6,408 nucleotides of DNA from Burkholderiales bacterium (GTDB taxonomy: Bacteria; Pseudomonadota; Gammaproteobacteria; Burkholderiales; SG8-39), in assembly GCA_016649475.1 (NCBI GenBank), contig JAENXP010000145.1, forward strand, positions 1-6,408. Reading direction: 5' to 3'. The position numbers were made by a program, and so were the translations under genes. Within the stretch, counting starts at the first letter, position 1. Every line of letters begins with the position of its first letter. Of the stretch, positions 1 to 6,408 are shown in pieces. The notes below the pieces were generated by a model that saw nothing but the letters and a program-made list of their open reading frames with translations, did not search any database and was not told the origin of the DNA.

Positions 1-369
1 GCGCGCGTGCTCATGCCGGGTAACCAGGCCGAGGTGACGCCTTGGCTGCAGGCGCTGGATGTGTTCGCGCTGCCATCCTATGCCAACGAGGGTGTGCCGC
101 AGGCGCTGATGCAGGCCATGGCCGCGGGCGTGCCGGTGATCTCCACCCCGGTGGGCAGCATAGACGAGCTGGTGCGCCGCGAAGACACCGGCCTGATGGT
201 GCCGCCGCAGGATATCGACGCTCTGCGCGCCGCGATCGAACGCCTGCTGGGCGATCCGGCGCTCGGGGCGCGGCTGGCCGTGGCCGCCAGCGCCTGGGTG
301 CGCGAGCGCTACTCGCGCGAGCGCATGCTCGACAGCATGGAAGCGGTGTTTCGCAGCGTGGCGGCATGA
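1..369 (+). CDS. GT4-family glycosyltransferase, C-terminal part only (5' end outside window)
   Basis: Retaining glycosyltransferase of the GT-B fold, family GT4, acting at the cytoplasmic face on a lipid-linked or core glycan; donor and acceptor cannot be read from what is left. The reading frame is open from the first base, so only about 122 C-terminal residues are present, roughly a third of the usual 370-400. This piece is the nucleotide-sugar-binding C-domain: 'DVFALPSY' (from residue 20 of the fragment), the family signature 'EGVPQALMQAMAAG' (from residue 30), then 'PVISTPVGSIDELV' and 'GLMVPP', and a C-terminal helix. In the usual E-x7-E signature the second Glu is Gln here (E30, Q38), a variant I recall in a subset of GT4 enzymes whose motif reads 'EGVPQ...QAMA'. 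The stop overlaps the next start by ATGA. Family call is firm; substrate unknown. Confidence 0.9.
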   Translation, partial: ARVLMPGNQAEVTPWLQALDVFALPSYANEGVPQALMQAMAAGVPVISTPVGSIDELVRREDTGLMVPPQDIDALRAAIERLLGDPALGARLAVAASAWVRERYSRERMLDSMEAVFRSVAA

Positions 370-1373
370 TCCTGCCCGATGCGCAGGTGCTGGCTATCAT
401 CGTGGCGCGCATCGGCGATACGCTGCTGGTAACGCCCGCGCTGCGCACGCTGAGGGCGGCGATCCCGCAAGGCCGCCTGACCGTACTGGCACATCCCAAG
501 CGCATGGAAGCATTGCAGTACCTGTCCTTTGTCGACGAACTCAAAGGCATCACCAAGACCTCGGCGCCGACCCGCGGCTGGATGGCGAAAAACCGCTATG
601 AGCTTGCGCTGGTCTACGGCCACGACGCGGCGCTGGTGCGCTACGCCTTGCGCGCGAGCAAACGCGTCATTGCGTTTGCGCAGCGCGAGAACGAACTGAA
701 CGCGCAACTTGCGCCCGCAGTTTCCGAACCGGCCTCGCCCATGCACGCGGTCATGCATCGCGCCCTGTTGCTGGAACCGCTGGGACTTGCCGCCACCGAT
801 CTGCGCCTCGCGTGGCAGGTGAGCCCGGATGAACAGGCGTGGGCGCGCGAGTGGCGCGGCAAGCATGTTGCCGGGGGTGCGCCGGTGATCGGACTGCAGA
901 TAGCGAGCTTCGCCACCAAGTCGCATCGCGACTGGCCGGTGTCCAGCTTTCAGGCGTTGATCGCAGGCATAGCCGCAGAACATGCGGGCGCGCGTTTCGT
1001 GCTGCTGGGTGATACGGCGGCTGCGGAAAAAGCCGCGCCCCTGCTTGCCGCCTACCCGCGGCAGGCAGTGCTCGCGGCGGGCAGGCTCAGCCTGCGCCAG
1101 AGCGCGGCGCTCATGGCCGGACTCGACCTTTATATCGGGGTCGATACCGGGCCTACGCATATCGCAGGCGCGCTAGGCATACCCATGGTGGCGCTGTATC
1201 ACTGCGCCTACCCGGGTCGCAACCTCCTGCCGCTGCAGCACCCGGCTTGCGTCGCGATCGAGCATCCACTCACGGGAATAAGCACAGCCGCGACGGCCAC
1301 CATGGCGGACATTCCGGTAGACGCCGTATTCCAGGCCGCGATGGACCTGCTCGCGCGCGGGGGGCGCCGATGA
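366..1373 (+). CDS. GT9-family glycosyltransferase (ADP-heptosyltransferase-like)
   Basis: Inverting GT-B glycosyltransferase of family GT9, whose known members (WaaC, WaaF, WaaQ) add ADP-activated heptose to the LPS inner core in the cytoplasm. Length 335 residues, normal for the family. Near the N-terminus 'RIGDTLLVTPALR' (residues 15-27) is the conserved acceptor-side motif, with D18 at the position of the family's catalytic acid/base residue. In the C-domain 'TKSHRDWP' (184-191, K185 probably contacting donor phosphates) is followed by 'GVDTGPTHIAGALGIPMVALY' from residue 258, the family's D-T/S-G-x-x-H-x-A nucleotide-sugar signature (D260, H265). The ATG start is chosen because it overlaps the upstream stop as ATGA and puts the first beta strand at the N-terminus; the frame is open further upstream, but that would run inside the GT4 gene. 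No clear Shine-Dalgarno is seen, so expression probably relies on coupling. Whether the sugar is heptose or another one is not decided by sequence alone. Confidence 0.93.
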   Translation: MILPDAQVLAIIVARIGDTLLVTPALRTLRAAIPQGRLTVLAHPKRMEALQYLSFVDELKGITKTSAPTRGWMAKNRYELALVYGHDAALVRYALRASKRVIAFAQRENELNAQLAPAVSEPASPMHAVMHRALLLEPLGLAATDLRLAWQVSPDEQAWAREWRGKHVAGGAPVIGLQIASFATKSHRDWPVSSFQALIAGIAAEHAGARFVLLGDTAAAEKAAPLLAAYPRQAVLAAGRLSLRQSAALMAGLDLYIGVDTGPTHIAGALGIPMVALYHCAYPGRNLLPLQHPACVAIEHPLTGISTAATATMADIPVDAVFQAAMDLLARGGRR

Positions 1374-2554
1374 AGCCCTGGGCGCGCCTGCTGCCTCTCG
1401 CCGTGTTTTTGTTCATTCTGCCGTTTCCGGGCACGGTGACCCTGCGTTTGCTGGCGCTCGCCGGCGGTTTGCTGGTGTGCGCATGGAGTTGGCACAGGGA
1501 CGGCGTTCCGCAAATTCCGGCGCGGCTGGCACTAGTGCTCTGGGGCGGATTTGCGCTTGTGTCGCTCGCCACCGCCGTAGACCCGGCTTATTCCCTGGGC
1601 GAGATCAAGAACGAAATCGGCTACACCATGGCGGCGTACCTTGCCTTCGTCACCCTGACGCGAACGCGCGCGGATGCCGTGTTCTTGCTTGGGGCGCTGA
1701 TTCTCGGCAGCCTGGCGCTGGCGGGGATCGCATTGTGGGATAACCTATCCTCGGACTTGCCGCGCTGGAATGAAGACGGGCTGGCTGGTGGCTCCGGCAG
1801 TTACAGCACCTATCTGCTTGCGCTGTTGCCGGCCCTGCTGTGGGCGGGCGGCATACTGCGGCTCCAGCATCGATGGGGACTGGTCGCGGGCCTGATCGCG
1901 CTGCAGCTGGTGGTCGCTGTGATAGCCGGGCAGCGCCAGTTCTGGCTGGTGTTTGCGCTGCAGGTGCTCGTCGGCCTGCCGCTGCTGCGCAAGCGCGGTT
2001 TTATCGAGATATCGACCTCGCGCATGCGCGCAATCGGCGTGCTTGCGGTGGTCCTGTCGGCCCTGGTCATCGTTGGTGCAACGGCAAGGCGCGACACGAT
2101 CAGCCTGAGCGAGGATCCGCGCCTCAGCATGTGGCCGGGGGTCGCAGCGCGAATTCTGGAAAATCCGCTGACCGGCAAGGGGTTCGGCCGCGAGACCATG
2201 AAAAAGGCATACCCGGAACTGCGCTCGCGCAAATATCCCGAGGTCTGGCACGCGCACAATCTGTTTTTGAATTACGGCCTGTCGATGGGCCTGCCGGGGA
2301 TGCTCGCGGCCCTGTATCTGTTCTTCACGCTGTTGCGCATATTCTGGAAACTGAGCCGCGCCGACGACCGCGTGATCGCCATGGCCGGCATCTGCGGCGT
2401 GTTGCTGGTCATAGCCGTGGTCGTGCGCAACCTGACCAACGATTTTTTCGTGCGCGATCTGGCCCTGCTGTTCTGGGCTATCGCGGGAATGCTGCTGGGG
2501 TATGCAACGCATGCGGAAAAAAGCGCGCAGATCGCGAAGGCGCCGGGCGCATGA
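1370..2554 (+). CDS. O-antigen ligase family membrane protein (WaaL/Wzy_C type)
   Basis: Polytopic inner-membrane protein of 394 residues, about 12 hydrophobic segments by eye, typical of WaaL. WaaL moves an undecaprenyl-diphosphate-linked glycan onto lipid A-core in the periplasm; related Wzy proteins polymerise repeat units. The longest hydrophilic loop (about residues 240-296) should be periplasmic and carries 'RLSMW', 'NPLTGKGFG' and 'HAHNLFLNYG'. H296-N297, nine residues, then G307-L-P-G310 fits exactly the ligase motif H[NSQ]-x9-G-x-x-[GTY] as I recall it. An Arg at a membrane edge ('AGQRQFW', R189) resembles the conserved Arg used by these enzymes. The ATG overlaps the GT9 stop as ATGA, with a G-run (1359-1364) as the only weak ribosome-binding sequence. 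The motif favours ligase over polymerase, but this family cannot be assigned safely without a structural model or genetics, so no symbol is given. Confidence 0.9.
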   Translation: MKPWARLLPLAVFLFILPFPGTVTLRLLALAGGLLVCAWSWHRDGVPQIPARLALVLWGGFALVSLATAVDPAYSLGEIKNEIGYTMAAYLAFVTLTRTRADAVFLLGALILGSLALAGIALWDNLSSDLPRWNEDGLAGGSGSYSTYLLALLPALLWAGGILRLQHRWGLVAGLIALQLVVAVIAGQRQFWLVFALQVLVGLPLLRKRGFIEISTSRMRAIGVLAVVLSALVIVGATARRDTISLSEDPRLSMWPGVAARILENPLTGKGFGRETMKKAYPELRSRKYPEVWHAHNLFLNYGLSMGLPGMLAALYLFFTLLRIFWKLSRADDRVIAMAGICGVLLVIAVVVRNLTNDFFVRDLALLFWAIAGMLLGYATHAEKSAQIAKAPGA

Positions 2555-3654
2555 AAATCTGCTTCTACAATGTGACCGCGAGTTTCATTCAGGGGGGGCT
2601 GGAAACCTATTGCTGGGAAGCGGGGCGGGCGCTGGCGCGCCGCGGGCACAGCGTGAGCATCGTCGCAGGCCTGGGCGGCGAACCGCGCCATCGGGAGGTC
2701 GAGCTGCTGCGCTTCCCGTTCCGGCGCGAGCAGCAATGGCCGGACCTGGGCACGCGCTTTCGCCGCCTGATGGAACGCCTGTCCTTCGCGCGCCATACGC
2801 TCGCGCACCTGGTGCACGCCGGCTACGATGCGGTGGTGGTGAACAAGCCTTTCGATTTTCCGATTCTGTGGCAGGCGCGGCGCCAGGGCCTCGCAGCGCA
2901 GACGATATTCCGCTCGGGCGGCACCGAGTTCTATTTCGGCGACCGGCAATTTGCCGGCAGCATCGACCATTGGCTGTCGACCAGCCGCTACAACGCGGCA
3001 CAGGTAGAAGCGCGCTATCGGCGCAAGGTGGAAGTGGTGCACAACGGCGTAGACGTGGACCAGTTCAAACCGCTGGAGCGCTCGGCGCAACTGCGCCAGA
3101 GGCTGGGCCTGCCCGAGGGCGCGCGCGTGCTCGCCAGCGTCGGACGCCTGGTCGGCTGGAAGGGCTTGCGCGTGATTCTCGAATTGCTGCCGCAACTGCC
3201 GCAGGATGTGCACTATCTCGTCGCGGGCGAGGGGCCGGATGAAGCGCGGTTGCGCGAGCAGGCGGCGCAGCTGGGCCTGGGCGGGCGCGTGCATTTCTGC
3301 GGGCGCATCGTCCACGACCAGCTGCCGCAGGTTCTCGCTCAGGCGGACTTGCTGCTGCAGCCGTCCATGGGCGAAGAGTCCTTCGGCATCACCCTGGTCG
3401 AGGCGATGGCCTGCGCGCTGCCGGTGCTGGCCTCCAAGCAGGGTGGCATGACCGAGATCGTGCTGCCTGGTGTGACCGGGGAACTGCTGCCCCCGGGCGT
3501 AGTCGAGGCCTGGCGCGCAAGCATCGCGCAGCTGCTTGCGCAGCCGGACAGAAGACGAGCCCTCGGGGCGGCGGGACGCGAGCGCGTCGTCGCCGAATTC
3601 ACTTGGGCCGCCAATGCCGCCCGGTTGGAGCAGTTGTTGCGGGAGCGACACTAG
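2551..3654 (+). CDS. GT4-family glycosyltransferase, complete
   Basis: Retaining GT-B glycosyltransferase, family GT4, 367 residues, full length for the family, cytoplasmic or membrane-associated. The N-domain opens with a beta strand and glycine loop 'QGGLETYCWEAGRALARRGH' (residues 14-33). The interdomain region has 'VVHNGVDVDQF' (N165-G166-V167-D168). The C-domain has 'GRLVGWKG' (198-205) with R199 and K204, the basic pair that binds donor phosphates, then 'EGPDEARLR', and 'EESFGITLVEAMA' with a complete E-x7-E signature (E276, E284). Unlike the GT4 fragment at the left edge, both Glu residues are kept. The ATG overlaps the ligase-like stop as ATGA; 'gaagg' about 10 bases upstream is a plausible ribosome site. 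It lies between the ligase-like gene and an amidotransferase, so it probably adds one sugar of the same glycan; the sugar is not readable from sequence. Confidence 0.94.
   Translation: MKICFYNVTASFIQGGLETYCWEAGRALARRGHSVSIVAGLGGEPRHREVELLRFPFRREQQWPDLGTRFRRLMERLSFARHTLAHLVHAGYDAVVVNKPFDFPILWQARRQGLAAQTIFRSGGTEFYFGDRQFAGSIDHWLSTSRYNAAQVEARYRRKVEVVHNGVDVDQFKPLERSAQLRQRLGLPEGARVLASVGRLVGWKGLRVILELLPQLPQDVHYLVAGEGPDEARLREQAAQLGLGGRVHFCGRIVHDQLPQVLAQADLLLQPSMGEESFGITLVEAMACALPVLASKQGGMTEIVLPGVTGELLPPGVVEAWRASIAQLLAQPDRRRALGAAGRERVVAEFTWAANAARLEQLLRERH
3641..3645 (+). promoter_or_regulatory. Probable Shine-Dalgarno for the asparagine-synthetase-like gene
   Basis: The 5-base 'gggag' lies 11 bases before the ATG, inside the last codons of the preceding GT4 gene. 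It is the only reasonable purine-rich site near this start, which is the one junction in the operon not formed by a stop/start overlap. Confidence 0.5.
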
Positions 3655-3656
3655 CC

Positions 3657-5558
3657 ATGTGCGGCATCCTGGGTTTCGCCTCCCGCGCAGGCAGCGCATT
3701 CCGGCCCGAGCTCGGCGCCGCAGTCGAGCGCCAGCGCCACCGCGGCCCGGACGACAGCGGCGTATGGCGCGACGACTGGGCCGCGCTCGGTTTCAACCGG
3801 CTGTCCATCATCGACCTGTCACAGGCCGGGCACCAGCCGATGCAGAGTCCGGACGGCCGCTACCTCATCGTATTCAACGGCGAGATCTACAACTTCCCCG
3901 AACTGCGCGCGCAGCTGGAAGCGCAGGGGGAAACCTTCGCCGGCCATTCCGACACCGAGGTGCTGTTGCGCGTGTACATGCGCGAGGGCTTCGAGCGCTG
4001 CCTTGCGCGGCTGCGCGGCATGTTCGCTCTCGCGGTGTGGGACCGGCAGACGCGCACGCTGGCGCTGGCGCGCGACCGCCTCGGGGTGAAGCCGCTGGTC
4101 TACGCCGAAACCGGTGCCGGCTTCGCTTTTGCTTCGGAGATCGCGACGCTGTTCCAGGTACAACCCGATCTGTCGCGCGCGCCCGATTACGCCGCCATGG
4201 ATCACTATCTCACCTTCCAGTACATTCCGGCGCCGCTGTCGGGTTTCCGCGCGGTGCGCAAGCTGCCGCCGGCGCACGCCATGATCGTGCGCGAGGGCAA
4301 GGTGGAACGGGTGTGGCGCTACTGGGACATCGATTTTTCGCAGCGCTCCACGCTGTCCTTCGGGGAAGCCTGCGAAGCCTTGCGCGAAAAATTTCTCGAG
4401 GCCACGCGCATCCGCCTGGTCAGCGACGTGCCGCTGGGGGCGTTTCTCTCTGGCGGCGTGGATTCGAGCATCACCGTGGCGGCGATGGCGCGCCTGGCTG
4501 CGGAGCCGGTGAAGACCTATGCCATCGGCTTCGAGGACGAGCGCTTCAACGAGCTGCCCTACGCGCGCGAAGTCGCGCGCCACCTCGGCACCGAGCACCA
4601 TGAAATGACGGTGCGGCCCGCTGCGGTCGAACTGCTGCCGCAGCTGGTCGAGCATCTGGGCGAACCCATGGCCGACAATTCGCTGATGCCGACTTATTAC
4701 GTGTCCGAGTTCGCGCGCAAAAGCGTCACCGTGGCGCTGACTGGAGATGGCGGCGATGAAGTGTTCGCGGGCTACCGCAGGTTCTACCATATGCGCCGCG
4801 CCGAGGCGCTGGCGCGATGGCGGCTGAAGCCGCTGTGGCGCGGCTCGCGCAGGCTGACCCTGGCGGTGGAAAACCTGACGCATCCGCGCAGAGCGCCCAG
4901 GCGTTTTCCGGCCAGCCGTGCCGACGAAATGCTGGCCATGGGCGCAGCGGCGGGCTATCAGCACCTGCTTGCGTTTTACACCGACCAGGAAAAGCGCAGT
5001 CTGATCACGCCCGAATTCGCCAGCGCCGCCGGCGCGCCTGCCACCGGCGGCTATCTGGAGCGGGCGCTGGCGCGTGCCGCCGGCGCCGACGCGCTCAACC
5101 GCTGGCTTTACGTGGACCAGTCGACCTACCTGCCCGAGGACATCCTGTTCAAGGTGGACATCGCCAGCATGGCGAACTCGCTCGAATGCCGCTCGCCTTT
5201 TCTCGATCACCAGTTGATCGAGTTTGCCTGCTCGCTGCCTGGGTCCTACAAGCTCACCAGCGGCGGCAGGCACAAGCACATCCTCAAGGAGGCATTCAAG
5301 GACTGGCTCCCGGCGGGTTTCATGCAGCGCAAGAAACAGGGTTTCTCCGTGCCGCTGGCGAACTGGGTCAGGAACGATTTCGGACCCATCCTGCGCGAGC
5401 GCCTGCTGGCGCAGAAAGCCCTGGCGCCCTGGTTCCGCCAGGACGCGGTCGAGCGCATGGTCGAGGAACATCTTTCCGGACGCGCCTCGCACAGCAATCG
5501 CCTGTGGTCGCTGCTGGTGCTGTCGCAATGGGTGGAAAGTTTCAAGGTTCCGCTGTGA
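3657..5558 (+). CDS. asnB: Glutamine-dependent asparagine synthetase-like amidotransferase (class II)
   Basis: Two-domain enzyme of 633 residues, the long form of the AsnB family (E. coli AsnB is about 554). The N-terminal Ntn glutaminase domain begins 'MCGILGF'; Cys2, exposed after Met removal, is the nucleophile. It continues with 'RHRGPDDSG', R48 in 'RLSIIDL', 'FNGEIYN' (N74) and 'SDTEVLL' (D99), the glutamine-binding set. The synthetase domain has the ATP pyrophosphatase loop 'LSGGVDSS' (264-271), 'TGDGGDEVFAGY' (362-373), 'ECRSPFLDH', and 'RKKQGFSVPL' with K559/K560. All catalytic elements look intact. The start is fixed because Cys must follow Met. The family makes asparagine from aspartate, but homologues in O-antigen clusters (the WbpS type) amidate sugar uronic acids. 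The setting between glycosyltransferases, and Asp364 where I recall Glu in true AsnB (GEG[AS]DE), favour a glycan substrate; this is inference. The symbol asnB is used at family level. Confidence 0.95.
   Translation: MCGILGFASRAGSAFRPELGAAVERQRHRGPDDSGVWRDDWAALGFNRLSIIDLSQAGHQPMQSPDGRYLIVFNGEIYNFPELRAQLEAQGETFAGHSDTEVLLRVYMREGFERCLARLRGMFALAVWDRQTRTLALARDRLGVKPLVYAETGAGFAFASEIATLFQVQPDLSRAPDYAAMDHYLTFQYIPAPLSGFRAVRKLPPAHAMIVREGKVERVWRYWDIDFSQRSTLSFGEACEALREKFLEATRIRLVSDVPLGAFLSGGVDSSITVAAMARLAAEPVKTYAIGFEDERFNELPYAREVARHLGTEHHEMTVRPAAVELLPQLVEHLGEPMADNSLMPTYYVSEFARKSVTVALTGDGGDEVFAGYRRFYHMRRAEALARWRLKPLWRGSRRLTLAVENLTHPRRAPRRFPASRADEMLAMGAAAGYQHLLAFYTDQEKRSLITPEFASAAGAPATGGYLERALARAAGADALNRWLYVDQSTYLPEDILFKVDIASMANSLECRSPFLDHQLIEFACSLPGSYKLTSGGRHKHILKEAFKDWLPAGFMQRKKQGFSVPLANWVRNDFGPILRERLLAQKALAPWFRQDAVERMVEEHLSGRASHSNRLWSLLVLSQWVESFKVPL
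5544..5547 (+). promoter_or_regulatory. Ribosome-binding site supporting a GTG start
   Basis: 'aagg' is placed 7 bases before the GTG that overlaps the amidotransferase stop as GTGA. Its spacing, the overlap pattern shared with three other junctions in the operon, and the lack of any in-frame ATG before residue 106 together fix GTG as the start of the last gene. Confidence 0.55.
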
Positions 5559-6387
5559 GCGCAGTTCCGGAGCGTACGGTCTATCAGGTCAACCTGCAGA
5601 ACGAGTTCGGCGGCGGCGAGGTGTACACGCGCTTTTTCAGCCTGGCGTTGCTCGAACTGGGATACCGGGTGGTGCTGTTTGTGAGCCGCAAGGCAGACTA
5701 CTGGGAGTCGCTACTGCCGGCCGGGGTGGAACTCGTGCGCGTGGACGGTGCCGCGGAAATCCTGCGCGCGCTGCCACAGGAAAAGTCGCTGCTCGTAACG
5801 CAAACGGCGCTGGACGCTGCGGCGGCGCAATGGGTGGCCGAGCGCCATGCGCTGTGCGGCTTCGTCCACATGCCCCTGTATGAACGCGACCCGGCGGGAT
5901 TCAGGCACTATCATTTGCTGCTGGCGGTATCCCGGCATGTGCTCGACAGCGTCAGGGGGCGTGGATACGGCAGTGTCTACTCCGAGCCCATGTACGGCGT
6001 GGCCGACCCGCGGCGCGGCGCAGCCGCCGGCACCCTGGCCGCGCGCTCGGAATACGACTGGGACCGGCGCAAGCTGCGCGACCGCCTGCTCGGTTTGACC
6101 GAGCCACTGTGGCGCATGGCGCGTCCGGCGACCGGGTTCGCGAAACGACCGGCGCTCACCCTGGGCATCGTTTCGCGCCTGACGCCGATCAAACAGTTTC
6201 CGCTGATGCTCGGCCTGCTCGCGCCGGTGATCGCCCGCTTCCCGCAGCTCAACCTGGAGATTTTCGGCAGCGGCGGCTACGCCTCGGTGCGCGATCTGCG
6301 CGCCAGCCTCGCGCCCATTGCGAAACAGGCGCGCTTCTGGGGACACCAGCCGGACGTGGCCGCGGTCTACGCGCAGCTCGACTACGT
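5555..6387 (+). CDS. GT4-type glycosyltransferase, N-terminal part (3' end missing)
   Basis: GTG-initiated open frame of 277 codons with no stop, overlapping the amidotransferase stop as GTGA. The frame formally stays open to the window edge, but the last 21 bases are adapter, so genuine coding ends with '...AQLDYV'. GT-B fold features: an N-terminal strand and glycine loop 'EFGGGEVYT' (G19-E22) for the acceptor domain; 'FVHMPLYERDP' and 'LLAVSRHVLDSV' in mid-protein; then 'LGIVSRLTPIKQFP' (from residue 203) with R208 and K213, the GT4 donor-phosphate pair; 'LEIFGSGGYASVRDLR'; 'FWGHQPDVAAVYAQLDYV', leading toward the missing E-x7-E segment. The usual 'NG[IV]D' at the domain boundary is absent: 'EPMYGVAD' stands there, followed by an arginine-rich linker of about 45 residues. 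Roughly the last 100 residues should lie beyond the edge. Its position makes it another sugar transferase of the same glycan; the substrate is unknown. Confidence 0.88.
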
Positions 6388-6408
6388 CTGTCTCTTATAC
6401 ACATCTGA
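6388..6408. other. Tagmentation adapter sequence (artificial Tn5 mosaic end), not genomic
   Basis: The 19 bases CTGTCTCTTATACACATCT are the exact engineered Tn5 mosaic end used in Nextera-type libraries, read in read-through orientation. The two final bases 'GA' agree with the continuation of the read-1-side adapter and not with the other adapter, which continues 'CC'. It is AT-rich against a strongly GC-rich background and breaks the glycosyltransferase frame into adapter-coded residues (CLLYTS). Natural Tn5 outside and inside ends differ from this hybrid sequence, so a real transposon end is unlikely. It sits at the very end of the window, which suggests an untrimmed contig end. Confidence 0.97.

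Noticed and set aside
1..12. Twelve-base identity between the window start and positions 3121-3132 as a possible repeat
   Set aside because: Both are GC-rich codons for similar Arg-Val-Leu stretches; the match stops after 12 bases and is expected by chance at this base composition.
42..365. Upstream extension of the GT9 frame, and a similar extension of the first GT4 frame from the complete GT4 and amidotransferase genes
   Set aside because: The extended parts read as low-complexity Arg/Gly/Ala sequence over another gene. The overlapping ATGA starts and the family N-termini fix the shorter proteins.
1745..2512. Open reading frame of 255 codons on the minus strand inside the ligase-like gene
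   Set aside because: Its Gln/His/Arg-rich product is what antisense reading of a hydrophobic, Leu/Val/Ala-rich membrane gene gives; no motif is seen.
3655..3656. Possible terminator or promoter between the GT4 and amidotransferase genes
   Set aside because: The gap is only 2 bases, with no inverted repeat and T-run nearby, so there is no room for either.
2272..3699. Open reading frame of 475 codons on the minus strand, across the ligase-like and GT4 genes
   Set aside because: It has a biased Arg/Ala/Gln composition and no domain, and crosses two well-supported genes; it is a GC-driven shadow frame.
3819..5528. Open reading frame of 569 codons on the minus strand, antisense to the amidotransferase gene
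   Set aside because: It is fully covered by a gene with complete catalytic motifs. The translation is His/Arg/Gln-rich without any recognisable domain, which is the usual shadow frame in GC-rich DNA.
6388..6406. A genuine Tn5/IS50 end marking a mobile element
   Set aside because: The bases equal the engineered mosaic end and not the natural outside or inside end. No transposase or target duplication is seen, and it lies at the extreme edge.

Overview
The window is one uninterrupted, single-strand stretch of a surface-polysaccharide gene cluster from a GC-rich Gram-negative bacterium. A heptosyltransferase-type GT9 enzyme next to an O-antigen-ligase-type membrane protein points to a lipopolysaccharide-bearing proteobacterium. 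The GC-rich codon use and gene style would suit a betaproteobacterium, but that is a guess without a database search.

Layout, all on the + strand: (1) the C-terminal third of a GT4 glycosyltransferase, cut by the left edge; (2) a complete GT9 (ADP-heptosyltransferase family) glycosyltransferase; (3) a complete polytopic membrane protein of the O-antigen ligase/polymerase family with a full ligase motif; (4) a complete GT4 glycosyltransferase; (5) a complete class II glutamine-dependent asparagine-synthetase-like amidotransferase; (6) the N-terminal two-thirds of another GT4-type glycosyltransferase that starts with GTG and is cut by the right edge. Four of the five junctions are 4-base NTGA overlaps and the fifth is a 2-base gap. 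The genes are therefore almost certainly one operon with coupled translation. There is no intergenic room for an internal terminator, and I see no promoter, RNA gene, repeat, insertion sequence or CRISPR array.

Working together, the three GT4-type enzymes and the GT9 enzyme would build an oligosaccharide on the cytoplasmic side. The membrane protein would join or polymerise glycan on the periplasmic side. The amidotransferase may amidate a sugar acid in that glycan instead of making asparagine; this last point is inference.

The final 21 bases are not genomic. They are an exact copy of the artificial Tn5 mosaic end used in tagmentation libraries plus two further adapter bases. The window therefore ends at a sequencing artefact, probably a contig end, and the last few residues read from gene 6 are adapter-encoded. 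I found no convincing undescribed system; the content is a recognisable glycan operon with a few notable details.
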